From contig CAJBRS010000128.1 of the NCBI GenBank assembly GCA_903958115.1, positions 1 through 11,761 of the forward strand: a DNA stretch of 11,761 bases, in the 5' to 3' direction. Within the stretch, counting starts at the first letter, position 1. Each line of letters starts with the position of its first letter. Of the stretch, positions 7,426-11,761 are shown piece after piece. The notes under the pieces are model-generated. The model was not told where the DNA came from and searched no databases. It saw nothing but the letters and a program-made list of their open reading frames with translations. Source of the DNA: an uncultured bacterium. GTDB taxonomy: Bacteria > Patescibacteriota > Minisyncoccia > Phycocordibacterales > CAWITU01. The position numbers and the translations under genes were made by a program.

Positions 7426-7792
7426 ATCAATTAGTAGGGTAGCACTTTCTATTAGCGCAACACTTTTGCCGGGTGCGGTGTTTGCTGCGAAAATTGTGCC
7501 GGACTGCCCCCAGAATGGCCCTTGTGGCTATGCCGAGTTAATTACTATGGCCAACAATATTATTTCTTTTTTGGTCTTAGATATAAGCGTTCCTATAGCC
7601 ACTATAGCTTTTGTCTATGCTGGATTTCTTTATATTACTTCTGGTGGTAACGAAGGACAGGTTTCAAAGGCTCATGAAATATTTAAGAAGGTCATTATTG
7701 GTTTTATTATCGCCGCTAGTGCTTGGCTTCTTGTTCATATGATTCTCACCACTCTTAACGTTGGAACTCAGTATAAAACGGTGGTACAATAA
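7409..7792 (+). CDS. TrbC/VirB2-like two-helix pilin 1
   Basis: A 127-residue protein with a likely Sec signal peptide (1-26, ending PGAVFA before AKIVP) and two membrane helices (about 52-78 and 95-115). The turn between them carries YAGFLYITSGGNEGQ (70-84), the signature shared with four following genes: aromatic, Gly, Tyr/Phe, Thr, Gly, Glu, then a basic loop. This layout fits the T4SS_pilin / TrbC-VirB2 group, small proteins that in other systems form conjugative pili. Two cysteines (33, 39) sit in the exposed N-terminal part. The start overlaps the solute-binding gene by 17 bases, so the two are probably co-translated. No VirB4, VirB6 or coupling-protein gene is present, so a secretion role is not shown. 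Confidence 0.8.
   Translation: MQQVTKSISRVALSISATLLPGAVFAAKIVPDCPQNGPCGYAELITMANNIISFLVLDISVPIATIAFVYAGFLYITSGGNEGQVSKAHEIFKKVIIGFIIAASAWLLVHMILTTLNVGTQYKTVVQ
7761..7790 (+). promoter_or_regulatory. Possible internal promoter before pilin 2
   Basis: TTGGAA (7761-7766), 18 bases, then TACAAT (7785-7790) preceded by TGG as an extended -10. It lies inside the last codons of pilin 1. The predicted start of transcription, about seven bases after the hexamer, falls on the ATG of pilin 2 at 7797, giving a leaderless message. Only four of six -35 bases match and chance is possible. Confidence 0.35.
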
Positions 7793-7796
7793 ATAT

Positions 7797-8174
7797 ATGA
7801 TCAAGAAAATTTTTCAAAAGATTTACATCGCTACTCTGGTAGCTTTTCCCTCTGTTATTTTTGCTGGTGATATTAGCGGTAGTAACAGTAGCGCAACCCT
7901 TAAAAATCCTCTTGATACTAATGGTAGTGGTAGCAGTATGACTTTCACTAGTTTACTAACCTTGATCTTAAAAATTGTTACAGAAATAGGTTCAATCGTT
8001 GTCGTGTTTTTTATAATTTATGCTGGTTTTATGTTTGTGACCGCTCAGGGGAATGAAGAGAAACTAACAAAAGCTAAGAATTCCTTAATGTGGACATTGA
8101 TCGGTGCGGCGATATTGCTAGGAGCCAACGCCATTGCTTTAGCGGTCCAAGGAACGGTCACATCATTACAATAA
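7797..8174 (+). CDS. TrbC/VirB2-like two-helix pilin 2
   Basis: A 125-residue paralogue of pilin 1. The signal peptide is about 1-23 (ending PSVIFA before GDISG), followed by a Ser/Asn/Gly-rich exposed stretch (24-50), helix 1 (about 57-82), the motif YAGFMFVTAQGNEEK (75-89) and helix 2 (about 99-118). YAGF puts it in a subgroup with pilin 1, apart from the WG subgroup of the next three. I chose the ATG at 7797, four bases after the previous stop, because it directly precedes a basic signal peptide start; an in-frame ATG at 7761 lies inside pilin 1 and would add 12 polar residues. There is no Shine-Dalgarno sequence. Confidence 0.8.
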   Translation: MIKKIFQKIYIATLVAFPSVIFAGDISGSNSSATLKNPLDTNGSGSSMTFTSLLTLILKIVTEIGSIVVVFFIIYAGFMFVTAQGNEEKLTKAKNSLMWTLIGAAILLGANAIALAVQGTVTSLQ

Positions 8175-8191
8175 AAATATAAAATAAATTT

Positions 8192-8506
8192 ATGTACAGC
8201 AATAGTGCAGATACAAGTTCGTTGTCGGGAATAGCTTACTGGGCTGTGGATTTCTTACAGAGTGGAGTGGTTCCACTTCTCATTGCTTTAGGAGGGGTTT
8301 ATTTTATGTGGGGAGTCCTAAAATATGTCACAGCTGGTGAAAGTGAAGATAAGATGAAAGAGGGTAGAAGCATGATGATATACGGGATTATTGCTCTTTT
8401 TGTGATGGTTTCTGTGTTTGGTTTGGTTAGAATTCTTCTTAACACATTTTCTGGTGGAGGAGCATCTGGTTTCGATTTCGCTCTTCCTAAATTACCAACA
8501 AACTAG
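8192..8506 (+). CDS. TrbC/VirB2-like two-helix pilin 3, no signal peptide
   Basis: A 104-residue protein with two membrane helices (about 24-46 and 62-83) joined by WGVLKYVTAGESEDKMKEG (40-58), the same signature in the same place as its neighbours. Unlike pilins 1, 2 and 4, it has no Sec signal: the N-terminus is polar (MYSNSADTSS). The C-terminus ends LPKLPTN. It is closest to pilin 4: both have YGII followed by LFVMVSV in helix 2, and the last 12 bases of the two genes are identical (CCAACAAACTAG). The start is 17 bases after pilin 2, behind an A/T-only stretch with no Shine-Dalgarno sequence. Confidence 0.78.
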   Translation: MYSNSADTSSLSGIAYWAVDFLQSGVVPLLIALGGVYFMWGVLKYVTAGESEDKMKEGRSMMIYGIIALFVMVSVFGLVRILLNTFSGGGASGFDFALPKLPTN

Positions 8507-8610
8507 ATAGTAGTATCCACAGCCGGCAAGATGACTACCATTGGCCATTGTGTTACTATTATTGGTGTTAAATAGTCGATTACTTTTATTTATTAGTTAA
8601 TTATTATTCA
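8507..8610 (+). promoter_or_regulatory. 104-base gap before pilin 4, tentative promoter
   Basis: This is the only sizeable gap in the pilin run. It holds no reading frame of note. A weak promoter-like pair is visible: ATGACT (8531-8536), 17 bases, TACTAT (8554-8559) with TGT before it. Each hexamer matches four of six consensus bases. There are also a GCCGGC palindrome at 8522-8527 and a repeated CCATTG (8538-8543, 8545-8550). No terminator hairpin was found here, so read-through from upstream is expected. Confidence 0.3.
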
Positions 8611-8994
8611 ATGAAAAGATTTATTTATAAGGCTTCTTTACTCGCTCTGCCTTTAGCTATTCCAGCTTTCGCTTTGGCTGCAACTAGTGGAGCATCTAGC
8701 GGTGATTTTACAAGTCTAAATTCTTCAATCACAGCAATTGAAAACTTGATAAACAAGGTTGTTCCTCTTATCATCGGTATCGCTGGTCTAGTGTTTATTT
8801 GGGGATTGGTTAGTTATGTTACTGCTGGTGGTGACGAAGAAAAGAAGAAGACTGCTCGAGACACCATGGTTTACGGTATCATCGTGCTTTTCGTGATGGT
8901 GTCTGTTTGGGGATTGGTAAACATTCTTGTCGGTACTTTTGGTTTGAACAACGCAACAAGTCCTGCTCCAACCAACTTTATTCCAACAAACTAG
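8611..8994 (+). CDS. TrbC/VirB2-like two-helix pilin 4
   Basis: A 127-residue protein with a clear signal peptide (1-23, ending AFALA before ATSGASSG), a short exposed N-terminal part, helix 1 (about 50-68), the loop WGLVSYVTAGGDEEKKK (64-80) and helix 2 (about 88-108). The tail is Asn/Pro/Thr-rich and ends IPTN. It is the closest relative of pilin 3. The ATG at 8611 opens directly into a basic, then hydrophobic signal sequence, so the start is well supported even though no Shine-Dalgarno sequence precedes it. Its TAG stop is in the same frame as pilin 5, which begins three codons later. Confidence 0.82.
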   Translation: MKRFIYKASLLALPLAIPAFALAATSGASSGDFTSLNSSITAIENLINKVVPLIIGIAGLVFIWGLVSYVTAGGDEEKKKTARDTMVYGIIVLFVMVSVWGLVNILVGTFGLNNATSPAPTNFIPTN

Positions 8995-9003
8995 TATTTT
9001 CTC

Positions 9004-9270
9004 TTGGAAGCATTTCTCTACAAAGTTAATAATGCCATCGTCAATCCGCTTATCTATCTTATGATGGCGGTGGCTTTGGTGTCTTTTCTTTGGGGGGTGG
9101 CTCAGTATGTGAACAAGGGAGACAATGAAGATTCTCGTGCTGAAGGTTCAAGACATATGCTGTGGGGGATCGTTGGCTTGTTTATAATGTTTGGTGTTTT
9201 TGGAATTATTCATATTATTTTGAATACTTTCGGGATAAGTGATCCAAATGTAAACGTCTTCATTAAATAG
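9004..9270 (+). CDS. TrbC/VirB2-like two-helix pilin 5, TTG start
   Basis: An 88-residue paralogue with helix 1 (about 14-35), the loop WGVAQYVNKGDNEDS (30-44) and helix 2 (about 53-74), and no signal peptide. The only plausible initiation codon that keeps helix 1 whole is TTG at 9004; the first in-frame ATG (residue 20) would cut the helix. It lies in the same frame as pilin 4, separated only by TAG and three sense codons (8992-9003). It may therefore be translated by reinitiation after pilin 4, or made as a longer read-through fusion, or the TAG may be a sequencing error. The coding pattern after the TAG is intact. It is the last gene before the hairpin at 9309-9346. Confidence 0.7.
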   Translation: MEAFLYKVNNAIVNPLIYLMMAVALVSFLWGVAQYVNKGDNEDSRAEGSRHMLWGIVGLFIMFGVFGIIHIILNTFGISDPNVNVFIK

Positions 9271-9305
9271 TCTGGCGATCAGAAGGGAAATTAAAATTTT
9301 TAAAG

Positions 9306-9354
9306 AAAAAACGGGCGACGCTGCAGTGATGCATCGTCGCCCGTTTGGGTTTTT
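9306..9354. terminator. Bidirectional intrinsic terminator
   Basis: A perfect 12-bp stem pairs 9309-9320 with 9335-9346 (AAACGGGCGACG and CGTCGCCCGTTT). After one mismatch, four further pairs (TGCA with TGCA) close on a GTGA loop at 9326-9329, a GNRA-type tetraloop. The + strand has TTTTT at 9350-9354. The minus strand has six T (complement of 9306-9311). It can end both the pilin run from the left and the SPFH-like operon from the right. Confidence 0.92.
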
Positions 9355-9363
9355 GTCCCTACG

Positions 9364-10008
9364 TTAGTATCGCTTGTAAGACAGGCGGTAGTAACGAGGA
9401 GAGTTGTACTGCGGGTTGGCGTAGTAGCGCCTTTCCGGAGGTTGTTGAACTTGTTGATGGTAATACCTGGGAGTCCTGTAAGGGGCTCCGTAGGTCACGA
9501 TGTAGGTCATCTTGACCCGACCATTGTTTCTCACCTTGATTGTGTGGATGTTGTCGTTAGACGGTACGCGTTGGTCCCTCCCAAGAGAAACCACGTTGCT
9601 TCCGTTCAAAACTAACGTTACATCCGAGTCGAAGTGAAGATTCCAGCTGTGCTCAAATTGTAGTTCGAGCGTGCTGGACCATTGACCGGGGTACAGTGTG
9701 ACTGTCTCTGCACCGTCTGGCGCACGCTCCCACGACACTTGCTGTGTTCCTTGTTGGTTTGAACTCCAAGAAGGGGCATGCAGTTTCGAGAACATTTTTG
9801 GAGCTTGGTCGACCCTACCTCTCAGGTAGATCGATAAGCCGATAACGATGGTGCAGATGAGAACGAACACAATGGCGATTGCTCCAACCAGTGGCTGGTT
9901 GATCGTGCTGGTGCTCGTTGGGCCTGAAGCTGCAATTGTTGCAGCTGTTGCTGCTGGAGTCGTAGTTCCGGTTCCAGTAGTCGCATGAACGGGTGTTGGT
10001 ATAGGCAT
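9364..10008 (-). CDS. One-helix membrane protein with Tyr/Arg-rich tail
   Basis: I recognise no family for this 214-residue protein. Residues 1-38 are a Thr/Ala/Ser/Pro-rich low-complexity segment, 40-62 a membrane helix followed by Arg (YLRGR), and 70-174 a probable beta-rich soluble domain with many Trp and alternating hydrophobic residues (LELQFEHSWNLHF, VTLVLNGSNVVSLG). Residues 176-214 are a Tyr/Arg/Gln/Pro-rich tail with repeated RYY, such as PRYYHQQ, RRYYANPQ and PRYYRLSYKRY. I chose the ATG at 10008 because AAGGG precedes it closely and it sits 19 bases after the upstream stop; a longer form would run 37 bases into the upstream gene. It is the second gene of a two-gene operon, and its stop is 18 bases from the terminator stem. 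GC content looks higher than in the pilin genes. It may be an envelope scaffold partner of the SPFH-like protein; that is inference. Confidence 0.7.
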   Translation of the reverse strand: MPIPTPVHATTGTGTTTPAATAATIAASGPTSTSTINQPLVGAIAIVFVLICTIVIGLSIYLRGRVDQAPKMFSKLHAPSWSSNQQGTQQVSWERAPDGAETVTLYPGQWSSTLELQFEHSWNLHFDSDVTLVLNGSNVVSLGRDQRVPSNDNIHTIKVRNNGRVKMTYIVTYGAPYRTPRYYHQQVQQPPERRYYANPQYNSPRYYRLSYKRY

Positions 10009-10011
10009 TTT

Positions 10012-10016
10012 CCCTT
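10012..10016 (-). promoter_or_regulatory. Ribosome binding site deciding the start at 10008
   Basis: On the minus strand AAGGG (complement of 10012-10016) lies three bases before the ATG at 10008. The spacing is short, but this is one of only two clear purine-rich ribosome sites in the window, and it favours this start over an upstream in-frame ATG at 10065. Confidence 0.55.
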
Positions 10017-10027
10017 TTTTGGTTAAA

Positions 10028-10939
10028 TTAGGATTTTGCGCCGGGGACAACGAAGGTTTTGACACCTGGTGGTAGTCTGAATTCTACGATGGATTTGGGG
10101 ATTATCCCCGCTGCCACCATTACATCCTCGTCTACAACAAGTTGCCCAGCATGTTTTGGGTCTGCGGGTTTTCCCAACTTTTTCGCGATTGTCTGGAGAA
10201 GGTCGGCTTGCATAACTTTTGTCCGAAGTTTTTGAACATCCTCTGTGTCGAGAACGCCAATGAATTTCGGAGTGCCAACCATGACACCATGAACCTCTTC
10301 CACGTCGCAGAGATTGCCTTCGGGTAAGAAGACTTTGTTTGCAACATTGTCAGTGATCACATCAACACCTGCACGGATTTCTGAAGAACTTGCCTGGGTT
10401 GATACCAGGGTCAAATAAGCTTCTAATTTGCCGCGCAGATCTCTTTGTTTGGTGCTTTCATCTGTTTTGATGAAAGATAGACAGTTCCCGCGAATGATCT
10501 CACCATTTTTGTCGATGACATTGGGCCACCAACTGAACAGCCAATCAAATCGGACGACGCCGTTATCAGGTAAGCATGTGTAGATGCTGTCCTTGGCGTC
10601 TTCTTCTGTGATTGTCCGATGGAGTTTGATTGCTCCACCATTGAAGTCGTTCGATACACGCTTTTCGGTGGGGAACTTGAAATTAAGTCCCTGTCTAAAG
10701 AAGCGAGTTGTGCCGGTAATGCTGTCTTTCGTGTACCAGATTTCTTGGTTGTCTGGATTGATGGTCCACGATTCCCAATTTTTACTGATCGCAATAGCCA
10801 CGACGATGGCACCGATGATGACACCAGTCAGGGGACTACCGATAATGATCGTTATTGAGATGGCGATGGTCAGAAAGACCATTAGCCAAAATATTGCAGC
10901 AACCACTGTGAAGAGGTTGTTGAGTTCTTTGTTGTTCAT
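10028..10939 (-). CDS. Two-helix membrane protein, possibly SPFH/band-7-like
   Basis: The 303-residue protein has two adjacent N-terminal membrane helices (about 11-33 and 36-52) and a large soluble domain. Features recalling SPFH/band-7 (stomatin, HflK-type) proteins are RQGLNFKFPTEKRV (82-95), a strand pair around DNGVVRFDWLFSWWP (125-139), the segment KLEAYLTLVSTQ (171-182) followed by an amphipathic helix EIRAGVDVITDNVANKVF (187-204), and a C-terminal strand-like SIVEFRLPPGVKTFVV (283-298). The resemblance is by eye and moderate; a novel family is possible. SPFH proteins generally form membrane-bound oligomeric scaffolds. The ATG at 10939 is fixed by AAGGA six bases upstream and by a strong promoter about 70 bases further. 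It is followed after 19 bases by the Tyr/Arg-rich tail protein, with which it probably works. Confidence 0.65.
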   Translation of the reverse strand: MNNKELNNLFTVVAAIFWLMVFLTIAISITIIIGSPLTGVIIGAIVVAIAISKNWESWTINPDNQEIWYTKDSITGTTRFFRQGLNFKFPTEKRVSNDFNGGAIKLHRTITEEDAKDSIYTCLPDNGVVRFDWLFSWWPNVIDKNGEIIRGNCLSFIKTDESTKQRDLRGKLEAYLTLVSTQASSSEIRAGVDVITDNVANKVFLPEGNLCDVEEVHGVMVGTPKFIGVLDTEDVQKLRTKVMQADLLQTIAKKLGKPADPKHAGQLVVDEDVMVAAGIIPKSIVEFRLPPGVKTFVVPGAKS

Positions 10940-10945
10940 GAGTGT

Positions 10946-10950
10946 TCCTT
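10946..10950 (-). promoter_or_regulatory. Canonical Shine-Dalgarno site
   Basis: AAGGA (complement of 10946-10950) stands six bases before the ATG at 10937-10939. It is the best Shine-Dalgarno match in the window, where the plus-strand genes have none or, at the methyltransferase, only a weak one. Confidence 0.75.
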
Positions 10951-11014
10951 TTTCTGTGTTTCTAAATTGTCGAAGAGCTGTGCCGTGATTGGTCAGTTCT
11001 CTATATTTGGTAAC

Positions 11015-11043
11015 ATTGTATCATATTTTAAGGCTAAAGTCAA
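11015..11043 (-). promoter_or_regulatory. Sigma-70 type promoter of the SPFH-like operon
   Basis: On the minus strand TTGACT (complement of 11038-11043), exactly 17 bases, then TACAAT (complement of 11015-11020) with TGA directly before it as an extended -10. This matches the consensus at ten of twelve positions. Transcription should begin near 11008, giving a leader of about 70 bases. It starts just 11 bases beyond the miaA stop, so the operon has a promoter independent of miaA. Confidence 0.85.
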
Positions 11044-11067
11044 GCTAGGGTGATCTATTTTAGCCTT
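11030..11067. repeat. Inverted repeat across miaA end and promoter
   Basis: AAGGCTAAA (11030-11038) and TTTAGCCTT (11059-11067) are a perfect 9-bp inverted repeat with a 20-base loop. One arm lies in the last codons of miaA, the other in the -35/spacer of the following promoter. Neither strand has a good T run afterwards, so it is not a convincing terminator; it could be an operator or a weak attenuator. Confidence 0.45.
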
Positions 11068-11761
11068 ATTTTAAGGGCTTTTTCTGGGGTGACCCATTTG
11101 ATTCGCGGGTCTCGCTTAAACCACGTCATCTGACGTTTTGCATACTGCCAGCTCTCGTTTTTGATTTTTTCAATCATTTCTTCTTTAGAAATTTTATTTT
11201 GTAGAAAAAGAGCCATATTTCGGTATTCTAATCCGAGTGCCTCCATTCGTTTCCAAGACAGACCATTTCTGTGTAATTTTTCTGCTTCTTTCAGCATCCC
11301 TTTCTTTAGGCGCTTATCGAGTCTTTTGGCTATGTTTTCTTTTAATTTTTCTGGAGTTATCTTTGTGCCAATTTGTATAAAATTTTCTGTGCCAGTATTA
11401 TCTTGAGATTTCCCGATCGCTTGTAGATCAAGAAGAGGCACTTTACCTAAGGCTTTTACAATTTCAATTGCACGAATAAGTCGAACAGGATTTTGTTTCT
11501 CGATAGTTTTAGCTCGATCGGGATCAAGTTTCTGTAATGTTTTAAAAAGTTTTTCGGTGGAATAGGTTGCTAGCTCAGCTCGTAATTTTTTATTTGGTTT
11601 TACTTCTGGAAAGATCGTGTTGTCGACGATTGATTGAATGTAGAATCCTGTACCGCCGCAAATTATTGGGAGCTTTCCACGAGATTGTATTTCAGAGATG
11701 GCCCTTTTTGCTTTCTTTTGAAAATTTGAAACTGAAAAGGTTGTGGAAGGACTCACCACAT
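11055..11761 (-). CDS. miaA: tRNA dimethylallyltransferase (MiaA), partial
   Basis: C-terminal part (about 235 residues) of MiaA, which moves a dimethylallyl group from DMAPP to N6 of A37 next to the anticodon in tRNAs reading UNN codons. Visible family motifs are LPIICGGTGFYIQ (29-41), NPVRLIRAIEIVKALGK (91-107), MEALGLEYRNMA (172-183) and the end signature YAKRQMTWFKRDPRIKWV (206-223), typical of the tRNA-contacting C-terminal region. The first visible residues (VVSPSTTFSVSNFQ) match the middle of family sequences, so the gene runs beyond the window. The P-loop and DSMQVY-like segment, roughly the first 70 residues, are outside it. The GTG at the edge is not a start. Residue numbers refer to the visible part. 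The stop is TAG at 11055-11057. Confidence 0.95.
   Translation of the reverse strand, partial: VVSPSTTFSVSNFQKKAKRAISEIQSRGKLPIICGGTGFYIQSIVDNTIFPEVKPNKKLRAELATYSTEKLFKTLQKLDPDRAKTIEKQNPVRLIRAIEIVKALGKVPLLDLQAIGKSQDNTGTENFIQIGTKITPEKLKENIAKRLDKRLKKGMLKEAEKLHRNGLSWKRMEALGLEYRNMALFLQNKISKEEMIEKIKNESWQYAKRQMTWFKRDPRIKWVTPEKALKIRLK

Noticed and set aside
8507..8610. Possible structured RNA or riboswitch in the gap before pilin 4
   Set aside because: Only short repeats (CCATTG twice, GCCGGC) were seen; no stable multi-stem fold or known aptamer core could be made out.
10584..10988. A plus-strand frame opposite the SPFH-like gene and its leader
   Set aside because: The minus-strand gene has a promoter, ribosome site and membrane helices; the plus-strand frame has none of these and mirrors the hydrophobic coding region.
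1..11761. Alternative genetic code (UGA as Gly, as in some related phyla)
   Set aside because: purF ends at TGA exactly at its expected C-terminus just before a terminator, and no gene needs an internal TGA to be complete.
1..11761. tRNA genes, CRISPR arrays, insertion sequences
   Set aside because: No cloverleaf with a T-loop, no regularly spaced repeats and no transposase-like protein were found on either strand.

Overview
This window most likely comes from a member of the Candidate Phyla Radiation / Patescibacteria, probably the Parcubacteria group. This is inferred from gene content, not from a database match. The supporting signs are a run of small two-helix pilins of the TrbC/VirB2-like (T4SS_pilin) type, a metallo-beta-lactamase-fold protein without its metal ligands just upstream of gyrA, a gyrA / short SAM-methyltransferase / membrane-anchored solute-binding-protein run, near absence of Shine-Dalgarno sequences on the + strand genes, extended -10 promoters almost touching start codons, and very tight gene packing. 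All stops fit the standard bacterial code (TAA, TAG and one TGA).

Layout. (1) Positions 40-1508, minus strand: purF (amidophosphoribosyltransferase) with its own intrinsic terminator at 40-72 and a promoter in the divergent spacer 1509-1623. (2) Positions 1624-3071, plus strand: a degenerate MBL-fold protein, a 92-residue single-helix membrane protein, and a type IV prepilin-like protein. (3) Positions 3116-9270, plus strand: gyrA with its own extended -10 promoter, then a methyltransferase, an orphan membrane-anchored solute-binding protein, and five consecutive small two-helix pilin-like proteins. Most of these are overlapping or a few bases apart, and the run ends at a strong hairpin at 9309-9346. 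(4) Positions 9364-10939, minus strand: a two-gene operon of a possible SPFH/band-7-like two-helix membrane protein and a one-helix protein with a Tyr/Arg-rich tail. It has a textbook sigma-70 promoter, Shine-Dalgarno sites and a visibly higher GC content, and it shares the 9309-9346 hairpin as terminator. (5) Positions 11055-11761, minus strand: the C-terminal three quarters of miaA, cut by the window edge.

How it fits together. purF (purine synthesis), gyrA (supercoiling) and miaA (tRNA modification) are housekeeping genes. The most unusual part is 6109-9270: a solute-binding-like protein with no ABC permease, translationally overlapped with the first of five divergent pilin-like paralogues. 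It looks like a cell-envelope or surface system of unknown function. The SPFH-like operon behind it looks like a separately acquired or separately regulated envelope module. No tRNA, rRNA, CRISPR array, transposase or origin was seen.
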